Both the position numbers and the translations under genes were made by a program. Under the pieces are notes generated by a model. That model ran no database searches and was not told the origin of the DNA. It saw nothing but the letters and a program-made list of their open reading frames with translations. From Chanos chanos (lineage: Eukaryota; Chordata; Actinopteri; Gonorynchiformes; Chanidae), in contig NC_044499.1 of the NCBI RefSeq assembly GCF_902362185.1, positions 13,351,764 through 13,415,763 of the forward strand: a DNA stretch of 64,000 nucleotides. The letters run 5' to 3'. This document shows positions 50,289-62,838 of this stretch, in pieces. How positions within the stretch are numbered: the stretch's first letter is position 1; each line of letters opens with the position of its first letter.

Positions 50289-53200
50289 ACAAACACCTAA
50301 GCTGAACGACAGCAGTAGATGGGGCTCTAGGCTAAGTTTATGTAATGATAATCCAGGTCAAAACCCAGAGGTAAAAGTCTAAGCTTTAAACAGACCCAGG
50401 CTACAGGTTAGCTGACAAACTCATAGCAAAGCTGTGGTAGAGAAAAAACCCACCATATGGTAAAGTTTGCTAATACTGCTCAGATTCCTGCAAGGCAAGT
50501 AGGATTGGCTGATGTAATGCTTCAGTGCTAGCCTGCTATGTGGTTGCCTGCTATGTGTACAGCTCTTCATAACAAATAATATCACTGTACCTACGGTGTA
50601 TAAATAGGCTACCGCATAACAACATGCACCCACACAAAAATCACACCGGCAAGACCAGCTCATAACTGTTATTGTATGCAATTAACATTGCAGCTATTAG
50701 GCAGGGTACAGTACCTTTGGACCAATCTGCCTTTCTCCCTTTGACTCAACTTGCACAAAAATGTTTATGACTGTGCCCAGCAGCTTAACAAGATTCATCT
50801 GGAATTCTTGCACAACCACATTTTAACATAACTACTTAGAGCCAAAGAAACAAGCCGAGGGCACTCACAGACAAGAATGGACAGTTTTTTACATGATGTC
50901 TTCAATCTGCAAAGTACTTAGTTGACTTAAAATGGGGGCGAATGCAGGATGAATCTGATATTAAATGTTGATGTGCAGTATAAGGGTTAACCCCTACCAC
51001 ACACCCAGATCAATGCTAGATCCATATGATGTGACGCATGTGTTCTTGACTTCGATAATGAAAAAAGTACCACGAAATAATTTTGAAATAACTCGCCATA
51101 CTATGATATACATGATATCCCCTATGGTAAAACGAACAAAAAGACTGTTTGGGAAAAGAATAAAAGAGCTGGTTAGGTGAAACTGTTGCCTTGGTAACTA
51201 GGACACCCTCTCTCTCCTTCCACAGTTCTTCTGTGACCCGTCACTGATGAAATGTTCCCACTATTTCTGCTTCAATGCTCTCTCTCATCTTACACCTGTT
51301 CCCACAGGACTTCTTTCCCTGACACACACACACACACACACACACACCAATCCACGCAGCCCTGCAGGCACATGGTTCTTAAGATTAGAGTGTCACTAAA
51401 CAGTCAAGAAAGCATAGATGATAGATGCATCTATCTCAAGATATCAAAACGGCTAAAAATAAACAAGGAGAAAAAAAGAGAGAGAGAGAATGCCACATTT
51501 CCTCTCCTACACTCTCAGCGAGAGGCTGTTAAAGCTAAACTGAGACTAACAGGTCTATTTTGCATTACCTAAAATATTTATGAAACACTATCCTGATAAC
51601 TTTGTTCTCTCAGCTCATATCCATTTTATATATGTGCCACTTCCCCATCCCTGTATTCACAACCACAAGTTATGAGCTCTGACAATTTAAACCATGTCTG
51701 CACTAGAACAACTGGGTTATTTTTTTTTTTTTCATATGTGGTCTGAGTGGAAGTGATGAGAGAATGTTTATTTACTTCCCGTATCATAATGCTGTCCAGT
51801 AAATATGTCTTAGAAAACTCGAGTTGTCCAGTGTATGGACACATATATTTAAGAGTCATGTACACCAACATCACAGCAAGCATTTGTAGTGATGCACTGA
51901 TGACTGTGGGAGTCATGACCCACTTTCCAATGTACTGTACCTTAGCTTTGACTGAGAAACCCTTTGTCTTTTATTTTGCATCACGTTCTCTTTTGTCCTT
52001 GGTGCTGTGTTGCATCCAATTCACCCATTCAAACAGAACAGACTGTGTCTGCAAATACTCAAGTGAGCAGTTAAGAAAAATCAATGGCATTTAAAAAAAA
52101 AAATCCCTATTTTATTGAAAACAGATTAGAATCTTAAAAACATAAAAAGTAAGGAGAACAATAATAAAACAGCAGTAAAATGAAAGTTATTACAAACATT
52201 GACAACTACTGTGTCTTTAGTGTTCAGCTCTGCAATAACTACTCTATTAATGCAATATGCCTTCAATATGCTACAGTTTCCACAGCGACAGTGCTGCAGC
52301 TCTACAGATGCCATGCCTAGACAGATACAACCAACAGAAAACCCTGATTAAAACCTGGTCAGCATCCCACCTTACATCAGCACAGTTTACCATCATAACA
52401 TTCCAGATACAGTAAGGTACACCCTGCATTAAATTCTGCTTTGTGAGGGGGAAAAAAAAGGCGATTGAAATATTCAGAGAACGCATAATCTAGGTGTTAC
52501 ATCAGTTAGAACTGCAGTATTTTCATTGTGTACATTAATATCTCAATCACAGCTATTCTTTTATTGAAGTATATGTAGGGGGCGTGTTCCAAGAAAAGCA
52601 AGATTTTACACAACAGTTCAACAGAAACACACCTAAGGTGGCTCTCCCCATATAAACACACTGTCTTGATTAAGTGACTGATTTCAGTGCTCTCTGAGGC
52701 GAGAGCTACAGGCCACGCCCTGGTTTTCTGGCATTCTTCCATGTATTAGTAACTGCTCTGTTAGTGTTAAAGGTGTAAGCATGTCAGCTCTACACAAACC
52801 TCAAGTTAGAACATGACTGTAAGTGTTTTATCAGACGCCAAACTACTGATGAATTATCATTTAATTAGGATACACTTCTACTTTTAAACACTTTAGTAGT
52901 CGTGCCCTGGTCCACAAACAAACGTGCTGTAAAACATCTAACAAGATACAAAATAGCCCTCTATAATCTTCATTTTTGGCAGTAGGTCATCAGTTAAGAA
53001 GGGAGAGAAACTACTGAAGAATTTCAGCATTCATTATTTCTGACGTGATGCTGAGTGTAGCTTGAGTGGGCATTGTGGTCACAGTACATCCTGATTGGTT
53101 TATGACAGTGTTAAATATATGCAGCTTTATGAAAGCCACCTTGAGTTTACCTTCACAGATATTCTTCTTATTGCCTCAAGTTTTAAATGTTATATTTAGT

Positions 53201-53924
53201 GTCACTGTGTACTAATTCTGCCCTGTTAATCAAGACCGCCTGCTTACGTTCACACCACCAAAAGCAGCTTCTTCTAACCTCCATCTAATTCATCATTTAT
53301 TTTGGACTACATATGTTTTTTCCAAGCTATTTATAAAACAATCATATCCTGAAGATACAAGTGGGATAAAATATTCATGACAACGTAACTCATTAAAAAG
53401 TTACTAATACTGCCAAAAGCTTTTTGTTATGTGGCCCAGACAAAAGAGTGCAGTATGGGTCTATGGGCCATCCTTCCTTTGTCCTCATTAATCTATTCTA
53501 TAGTGGTGTATATTTGGCTAAAACAGGACACTCTGCCTAAACAGATACTTTGAGAATGAGAGTGCACATTAAGTATTGCAGTCACCCGTATGCCCAGTTC
53601 AGTGAAGCCTGTTAGGATTCCTGTTGAGCCAAGTGGAGGATGAGAGGATATTCTACCACACCACAGACAGCAGTATTCAGAGATATCCCTAGCTAAATAT
53701 CGTGACGCTTCTGCTTCATCAACCCTCGAATCATCAAAACTATGAACTATGGGGGGAAAAAAAAAATCCAAACTGGCATGTCAGTTTGTCACTTCTTGCT
53801 TGCTTCAGCTGTATCTGCAAATCACACATTCATTCTGAGGGAAGATTTCATTGAAAAGGAATCGCCACAGTGTATTCGATTGGGTCTGGCCCTGAGTGGG
53901 TGAGTCCATATGGGCCGCTTGGTC
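50235..53924 (-). other. shd 3' UTR and intergenic sequence
   Basis: An AT microsatellite (about 50257-50286), a CA run (about 51321-51346) and non-coding DNA. Minus-strand AATAAA signals at 53296-53301 and 52111-52116 could end the shd transcript. No other gene is recognised. Confidence 0.45.
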
Positions 53925-54163
53925 TCAGAGTGTCTGCACCAGCACGGGGAAGAGCAGGGACAGGTGTTCAGCTCCGCGGATGGGCAGCTTGTGCGTGGTG
54001 TAGTGGTGGATGACCTCTGGGATGGTGTCAAAGGGGGGGCTGTTCTCTCCCAGGATGTATTTCCCGTCCCGAGACTGAGAGAACTTCATGTGCATGAAGC
54101 CATGGCAGCTCCTGTTCAGCAGAAATATAGAGAGACGCAGGGAAAGAGAAAGAGAGTGAGGGA

Positions 54164-54208
<45 letters not shown>

Positions 54209-57200
54209 TGGATTCATTTAAAGACAGAAACATATAGAAGACAGCACTGAAATGGGATACCATTAGGCTGTTGTAACTATCACTTTCCTCGGCACTCTCT
54301 GTATTAACTAATTTATTAACCTAAAAGCTGAAGCACTTAAAACACACGCACCGAGCACAACCTCCCCTCTGAGCGCACAGCCGCTATATGCTCCCACTGA
54401 ACCCATGTGGGGAACTGTAAGAGACAGCTGTAACAGACTGACCCAGTTAAAGAGCGCTCCATCTGAGCGGCTGTGTGAATGAGCCAGAGAATCAAAACAG
54501 GACTTATTCTAACAAACAGAGCAGAAGATATACAGAGACCATGACATAAACCCCCTCCAAGTCTTAGCCTGTCTGAACGCTGGATTGGCATTGGCTGAAG
54601 ATGCTCCCTGAAAGAAACAACAGGCCTGCTCCCACATTATTCAGGGAGCCAGTGGAATGGAAAAAAAGACGTTTGAGGAAAAAGATGGGGGAGGAGAAAA
54701 GACGAGGTTAAAAGGAGGATAAAAAGAGAGAGGAGTGAGCACGGAAATGGATGATGGTGTAGAAAAAAAAAAAAAAAAGAAAGAGAGAGGGAGTGAGTGA
54801 AAGAGATTGAGTAAGCAATATATTAAAGGGTCTGGTTTCAGAAAGCCTTCAGCATGTAGAAAACAAATCACTCAGGATCTCTGCTGTGACTAATCCGTGA
54901 TTAAGTTTTCTGATGGACCGTCTCTACCTGAGAGCGTGTGTGTATAAACGGAAATGCTTTACGGAAGGAAAAATAATACTGTGACCAATCAGTTTTAGTG
55001 GTATTTGGTACCAAAATCCCCTGCACCAAGGGATTTCATTCATTTGACCCTAATGCTAATAAAATGTCAACAAATGTATGTATGGATGCTGGCTATGTGG
55101 CACAAAAATTAAATAAATAAATTACAAAAAGCTTTTAAGGATGAAAAGGCGCTCTTTATATAACAGGTAAAGAGCCTGAAACGCTTTAGCATCAGTACAG
55201 TAAGTGGTTATAGCACTTGGAGAGCATTCGGACTTACACTGTGAAGTCAGCACTGATCCATCAGTAAACGCAGTCATACCACATGACTGCCTCACAGACA
55301 GACAGACAGACAGAGTCTATTGATTATATAACAACTTAACAACACTAAGACATTACACAGACCTATGTGTGAGCCAAATCTTCTCATGACATCTAAATCA
55401 TTATTCATGAAATGTGATGATAATAAACAGGTTGGCAGAAATGCTGTTCTCTGGTTAAGCATTTGGTCTGTTCCCACTGTTGGTGTTCACTTTAAAACTG
55501 GACAGAGAGTGTCTTATTCTTAAGGCAGCTGTTCTAACGTATTTAACTGAACTTATATCTACAGCTTGCCTTAAATGCAGTTGTGTGGTAGAACCTAAGA
55601 AATTGTATGAGTGGAGTCTGAGAGAGTGAATTAGATGTCTGGAAACAGAGAGGTGAGCACTCAGAGATGTATTACAGGAACAGGGAACAGAAGGCAGACG
55701 ATGGACATAGAAATGGGCATCTTGAGACTGATAAGTGTAAATGGACAATAAGTTAATTATGGGCGTCTGGATGCTCTGAGTATTTGAGTACGTGCACGTG
55801 TCTGTGTTTAAAAGAGAAACGGAGAGAGAGACAGAGAGATTGAATACAGACAGACAGCGGAGACGGATTACCTGAGTGAGAGAGAATAGTCGTTGCGGCT
55901 TGTCTGGCTGTTCCTCACTAGATAACTGCACTCCTTACACAGAGTGAGCAGAGTCTCTGCCTCAGAGCGGGTCAGGGCTCCATGGTACCACCTTCAAAAC
56001 ACACACACAAGCACACACACACGAACACAGACACACACGCGCCCCCTCAGAAAGAAAGCCTGGAACAGTGACTGGATGATCTCGTAAACATTCTGCTTCA
56101 GAACAGCAGCCTGTTTGTGTAAAATACACATACGACGAAAAACCACTATGTATCTTATGCACCTTTTTCATGAACACCTCATACACACACACACACACAC
56201 TGGCGCTTTTAGTATCGCAAACGATGAGACGTGGGCTCTGTATGAAATACATACACCTGTTTCTCCAGTGGGAGTGTGGGGTCTACCCTCTCTCCTAGAA
56301 TTCCGTGATTCCCGGGGGATTTTCGGAGGCTGACAGCCCTGCTTGCCGTCGGGCTGGTGTGAAGGGCGGACTTTTGTTCCCCCTGGGGTAGCGGACGCTC
56401 CCAGTCTGCCCCGTCGAACTGAACTGGGGATGGCATTGGAAAGAAGAAGAAAAAGAAGAAGATAGAAAGTCTTAATCAGAGCATCAGTCCTCCAGACCAC
56501 TGTCTTAACCCAGGGCTCCTACATGTCAATCCAGGACTATCACCCTGGATTCATGCGGTGGACAATCACCAAGGTCTTTTTTTTCCCTCTCACTCTGGAA
56601 GGCAAGACTCAAACCAATACAATGGCTGTGAGAGCAGACCGTAAACAAAAACGATTTCATTGGTGCTTATTAATTTATTTACAAGCGTCATAAACAGCAG
56701 GGTTTAGTGTATAGTCAAAATTTCACATCAAGGTGTTATTCAATTTTAAATGATATGTGAAGTTACAGGGCTTTTTCAAAGCAAACTGCAAATTACATTA
56801 ATTAATATTTAGTTTGTCTCATGAGCTGCCCTCCATGTTTGCCCCACTCTGCAGTAGAGAAATGGTGAATTTGCCAGTGCGCAGTCTTACATTGCCACAT
56901 TGTTTATTCATTCTCTTAATCTGCAAGGCCGGCCTACAAATCATTTTCTAAATCTCATCAACTTTATACATTTTTTGGCATAACATGGCTCTTCGTGTGT
57001 CAGCTGTCCAGCTGTGCTATTCCAAAAAGTCTTCCTGTCAATACTCAGACAAAGCTTAAAGTAAAGGGAACTAATTAAGGGAACCGAGGGAGGTTCCTTA
57101 AAATCTGGATGTTTATCATCATTTCTACTGCTGCCCTCTTCTCTCTCCAACTCTCATCTCCCCTCTTCACAGGAAGTCAAAACTGAATGAAGTGCCAAGC

Positions 57201-58533
57201 AAATTCCACCAAACAAACATTCTCCCATATCAATCTGTCCTCACGTTCTTTCTATATGTGTCTCACTGGAACAAGGCATGCTTTTTCAGAACAGCTGGTA
57301 TGGAGAGAAGGCAGAGAGCCTGTTAAAAGATACAAATGATAAAGTGCAGCACGCTTTGGTGAGTTGCCATGGGGCAGATCCAGTGAATCACACCATGTTT
57401 CATCAGCACGTCCCTGCGGCCCTGTCTGAATGATTTGGGATAAAGTATCATACACATGCCAGCTGGGATCCGCCCACTGATCTCTAATAACAGAAAGACT
57501 AGGTAAAGGTAAAACCATCTTTACAGTCTCTGGCTCTCAAACATGTATGTGAATAAATATTCAAACGCACAGTTATCACTCACTTACAATAAAAGACACA
57601 TCCGTGAAAGACAGAATGTGTGTGCTGGTCTATGTGAATCTAGGGCACATACATATATATGTGTGTGTGTGTACTGTGTGCGTGCTAAGGTCTGTGTCAG
57701 TGCTATAGTGACAGATCTGTAAGACAGCAGTGTCATTCAGCGTGACTGATATTTCTACTGCATGACAGGCCACCAAACCCCCACACACACACACACCCCC
57801 TGCTACTCTCTCCACGCTCTCCTCACCCCCCCCCCCCCCCCCACCTCTCTTCAACAGCTGTCATTTCATTTCCCCCCTAAACAACGCACACTGGTCTTCA
57901 GAGGAAACCTACCATTCATCTAATCTCCTTTAATACTTGGCAGCTGTCAACTACACATATACTCCAGACAATTTTATGTGGAAACCAGTCACAGTCTTTT
58001 TATAGTGTGTAAGCAAGACGAGGTACATTAACATAGTGAACATATTCCAGCTAACCTTAAGATCAAGTAGTCTATGACCTATATTAAAGGCCACGAACTC
58101 ATGTAATAACATTGTCTGACAGCATCTTAAAATGCATATACTGGCTTATTCTTGCACACAACTTGTAAGGGACACAGCAAATACACTAGGTAAACAAGTG
58201 TACATTATTTGTGAATATGGAAGAAATTATTAGAGCAGATGATCAGTGTTAGTCTGGAATAATGCTTGTTATTTGATAGTGAGATGCCCATTAATTTGAC
58301 CTGTGTGATGTGATACTTGCCAGCAAAAGCTTTGGAGATGTTATCTTTTTTCCATTCCCAAGGCTGATCATACTCGTCTGCTGGCCGTTCGTCATCCTGT
58401 GGTAGTCGACTCTCTCTCTCATCCTCTGCTGGAGCAGGTCTGCGTCGACTTCTCTCTTCATATGGACTGTCATACAGCTGAGGACTGCCTCGGGACTCTG
58501 GCCTCTCTGTGTTATGCTGCAGTTCTAGGAACA

Positions 58534-58569
<36 letters not shown>

Positions 58570-60726
58570 AGACACACAAGATATATCACACACTCTTTAC
58601 AGCATAAAAATATGACCTTACATCTAAGACACTGTTTACGTGTTTAGAGTAACTGCCAATATTGGTTGATCACTATCTCATTCTAATACAAACTTTCAGT
58701 TCAGGGTTTTTAGTTCAGTTAATGTTTATGTGTCATGGAGGTGTAATGTAACATTTCTCTTCTGGTATTACCCAAAGCTTATTACTAATATACCTTCACC
58801 AGACAGCAGAGTTGAGAGTTTTAGACAAACTCTACCGACAAGTATTAATGAAATGATGCTAGATTTGAACATCTGAGCATAGAAAAAGCACCATAAATCA
58901 CTCCCTTTTATTCCATAGTTTCTCTAAACTACTCCACCCAGTTCTGATAATCCTCCAAAGATGTTTTCACTTAATGCAAAGCCTCACCAGTTATGACTCT
59001 CTGTGCTTCAAAAGGCTCCATGTAGCTGCTGCAGTTCTCGGCTGAGTCCAGCTCCCAGCCGGGCCTGGGTCGGGGGTCCGTGCGGGCGTCAAATGGGTCT
59101 GAGTAATCTGTATCTCCCACTGCTGGAGCAGAGGGAATCACCTGAAGAGAATAAAAGAAGCGTTGGGTAGAAGGAGAGCAAAAAAAGACAGATGTTTGAG
59201 GGAGGTTTGTGAGGATATTGCATGTGAGTGTTTTCGTGACAGGGTTATTTCAATTCTGGACTAATTTAAACGTGAGATTGAGTAAAAAAAAAAAAGAAAT
59301 GCATGTGTTTTTGTTGGGGCTTAGACTCTCTATGGCTTTGCTTCCCCCCCAACATGTCCTAACTCATTAAACAAGTGCAAAATACTCACAGACATGGAAC
59401 ATAGCCTGCTAGGCTTAAAGTCAATGACCTGACCAGCCATGACCACCACTTGCAACACCACTCGATTAGTTCTATGAAATGTCAATTGGGTATGCAGCCT
59501 CTGTGTGTACCACTGTATATCTGCTTGTACCAACAAACACTTACAAATCCACCCTAGTGGAGAAAAACAAGACCCTATCCACCAAATCAAACATGACTGA
59601 TTTGTGTGTATGTCTGTGAGTATGATCAAAATCACTGAACCTGACATGGCTGGCATGCGAATTATGTGCGACATTTAAATGAACGAATGAGAGTTCTCCG
59701 TGTCTCAAAGCTTAAATATTTCATTGCCTCTAAGAGGATGAATGCCAAGTTAGGTTCCATGACTGTACACTATCACGAAACAAGCTTTTGAAAATTCTGA
59801 GGGTGTACACCCGCAATCCAAATAAAAGATAGGCACATTTTTTTTTGGACTTCCAACGCATTTGTTCTACTTCAAACAAACCAGACATGCAATCCAGAGA
59901 GCTGATTGTTCCAATTAACATCAGTTTAGGTTAGACTGCATGATGGATCATACTCACTTCATAATAACAATGTTAGGGGAGACAAGAGACAATGCAACAG
60001 AAATGTTTGTCAGCATATTGATAGGAAATAAGCTAAAAGTAGATAGGGTTTGCAGAAGGGTGAAAAAAAAGAATGTCCTTTGCACATGATTTGATCAAGA
60101 ATAAAGACCAAAGCAGTTGTCAATACAATGTAAGATAAAGGATCTTCACTTCAAGGTTCGAGCCTGTGACACCTAAACAGTTCTGTTTTGCTACCACACA
60201 TACTGCAGACACAACAATACTGTTAACTGGGTCACAAACAATAATTTAAAGGTTAGTTACCCTTTGCCAAGCACCATTACGTCCCACCAGCTTGCCACAT
60301 ACAGTCACATAATCGCCCGCAACTGTACAACTAAGTCTTAACAGGAAGCATAATTTACCTGTCTATGTAAACGTATGATTGAAACAGACTTACCGGTGCA
60401 TGTGGCTCTTCAAAAGAAACAATACTTAAAGGGATTTTGCAGCGACCAAATTCCTGAGATTCCACTTTTATCAGTCTGTGTTTCGGAGAGACAATCTTGA
60501 CCTCAACTCCGTTTGACAGGACTGTGCCGAATGATGGAAATGGGTCCACTACATTCGAGCCATTTTGTAGCCGGTTGTCAGAGGTTTCATACGGATCCTC
60601 GAAGTCTAACTCCTTCTGGGCTCGGTACGCTCTAAGGATCTCACTCTCTGTGTAGTCGGGCTTAGGTGGCTGCGGGGGTCCTTTCCTGCTGCCAAAACTC
60701 AGGTAATCTTTGAACCACTTTGCCAT
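53925..60726 (-). CDS. shd: SH2 domain adaptor D, SHB/SHD/SHE/SHF family
   Basis: SHB-family adaptors carry tyrosine motifs phosphorylated by Abl/Src-type kinases and a C-terminal SH2 domain that binds phosphotyrosine. Coding exons: 60726-60394, 59141-58988, 58524-58321, 56423-56255, 55991-55872, 54111-53925. Phases agree and give 388 residues (human SHD has 340). The start MAKWFKDYLSFG and RAYRAQKELDFEDPYE mark SHD. Phosphotyrosine motifs include YSDPFD, YMEPFE, YDSPYE and YDQPWEW. The SH2 domain starts at WYHG (288-291), with YLVRNS (R313) as the FLVR strand, then GFMHMKF, NSPPFDTIPEVIHHY and HKLPIRGAEHLSLLFPV. The exon 3 donor is GC (GCAAGT at 58320-58315), forced by phase and by SKAFAVQFDGA across the junction. 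An acceptor just upstream of the ATG (exon from 60730) shows that the 5' UTR is split. Confidence 0.95.
58534..58577. repeat. CA repeat at the shd exon 3 acceptor
   Basis: On the coding strand this is a TG run ending about 8 bases before the TAG acceptor (exon start 58524), which leaves little polypyrimidine tract. Confidence 0.85.
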
Positions 60727-60730
60727 GGAT

Positions 60731-62721
60731 CTACAGATTTGAGGAAATTAAAAATGAGAAAAACAGCATTAAACGTCAGCTGCACAAAGACTGAGCTGCT
60801 CAGTCATGTCATAAAAGCAACACCGTGAGCACGAAGTTAAAAATCACAGTCGACATTAAAAAAAATGCTCACCTTCAGTGTGACCAATGCATTGATGCCC
60901 AGGAAAAGTCCTATTCAACGGCACAAGAATAATTCTTCACTTTCTAGACGAACCCTAGTGAACACAACACCTTAAATGACAACGGCCTCATTAAACCACC
61001 TCGGAAGTTCACACGAATAATTAATATATTTTTATTGCTTTGACTCTTCTTCTTTTTGTAGATTTTTGACAGCTTGCCAAAAACACTTCAGTCAATAACT
61101 GCGGGACAAGGATCGGTCCATCGGATCCTTTTTAACAATCCATCATGCTTCATCCCTCGCCATAGCTGTCGTTCATTGTTGAAAATTCCCTTCTTGTTCC
61201 CATTACGGAAAGTCAATACAACTTAGCAGAGCGGACTGTCAAATGTGGCTAACGACGTCCCTCTAACTCAAACGCATGGCAATATTCATGTCTCCTTATG
61301 CCTGGAAATGTAAATGAAAAAAGAACGAATGTACGAAAATTAACCACTTGTAGGACTTTAAACCAGTCTCATTTGGATAACATGAGCTTGCTCACAGTCC
61401 CACCGGGATTGTACCATAGGTTGGGTTAACGGTTAAGTTGTCTACCACTAACCTAGCTAGCTAACTGCAGGCTAACTTGACTAAGAGGGTTTCGCTGGCG
61501 AGGGAAAATACATTGCCTAAACATATAATACCAAGTACCAAAGACTAAGAAAGATCTACGAAGTAATCGGATTTTTAAGTTGATTACCAGGGGATGACCG
61601 GCTGGCTTTTTGTCCTATATTGAGAAGAATCCAGCGCTCAGACTGCCCGCTAACATTAGCTACACGGTGGCTAACCATCATTAGCAAACCTTACTATTTA
61701 AAACGACCAGATTCCCAGATCATTGTTGTTTTTCCCTATGACCCGGAGTACAATTAACCTACATTACCTAATATCAAAAGATTAACGTATGTACTTACGT
61801 CTCAATGAGGATAGCTTAGTGACGAGCCACTTCAGATAAAACTCTTTCCCCCATTTAAGTCCTGTGTGTGTGTGTGTGTTTGCAAGTGCGAATACCAAGT
61901 GAGTAATACGGCCTGGCTGCCAGCTGGTTAAAATACAATCTGCGCTGACTTATTCAAATATCTTGTATGCCTCCGGGCTGGTTACATGCCCTTTGTTCTA
62001 TTCTGTCATGCCAGCGCTGTAAAATGAATTTGGCGGTTATAATCGGCTTCCGGAAATTTCCAAAATTACTAGCAGAAACAAATTTATTACTATTAAAGGT
62101 TACAGTTTAAAACGTATGAGTTCACTACATAGGGACCAGAGTCAAGGGACGAGTCATGTGGGATCTTAACCACAATTGCTACAACTCTCTCAAACTAGCA
62201 AAGAGATCAGGCTATATGTTATTCAAGAAATAAAATGACACGATATTATCATTTAAAGGACGTCACATCTGTCACTTTGCCCCTCCATAACACCTCCCCT
62301 CTCAGTCAGTATGGAGGGATCAGATGGTTTGGATAGAAGGTCATATTGTACATTGTAGCTGATCAATACGGATCATAGCAGTTTTCAGATTGATTCACAG
62401 TTGGAAATTGCATTAACATCACATTGGCCATGAGATTTTTTTCAAAGAATCAATGAACTTAGTAACAAAAAAAAAGGTATGAAGAGAAACTCAAGTTGTG
62501 CACAGCCTCTGACAAGAAAACAATCTGACATGTGGATATTATGTGGGGTACAGGGAAAAAATACACATATATGTACATCATCCAAACTCAAATTTGTATG
62601 GGGGAGCTATGAGGTAAAATTAAACATGCAACACATCCCTGAGATGGAACAGATTTTTACTTATATAAATGGTGAACCTCAAGAAAGCATTTAGGTTAAA
62701 AGCAAAGTCACACTGTATGCT
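60731..62721 (-). promoter_or_regulatory. shd 5' untranslated exons and promoter side
   Basis: Good minus-strand donors at 60873 (CTGAAG then GTGAGC) and 61799 (TTGAGAC then GTAAGT) suggest two untranslated exons, with transcription starting above 61799. Between there and the yju2 poly(A) signal lies a short TG run (61861-61880) and no gene. Confidence 0.45.
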
Positions 62722-62727
62722 TTTATT
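62722..62727 (-). terminator. Candidate yju2 poly(A) signal
   Basis: AATAAA on the minus strand, about 110 bases beyond the stop at 62839. Confidence 0.55.
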
Positions 62728-62838
62728 TAATTACATCTGACTAAAAATGACTCTTTCAGAGCCCTAAGAAGACAGCGCTTCCAATTCTGACTGCCTTTAC
62801 TTTCAATGGGCTGTGAACAATGATGCCATATTATCCTC

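Noticed and set aside
57252-57518. An extra shd exon (DQWADPSWHVYD frame)
   Set aside because: It has a usable acceptor, but exons 3 and 4 already join in phase with family-like sequence, and this frame has no likeness to SHD.
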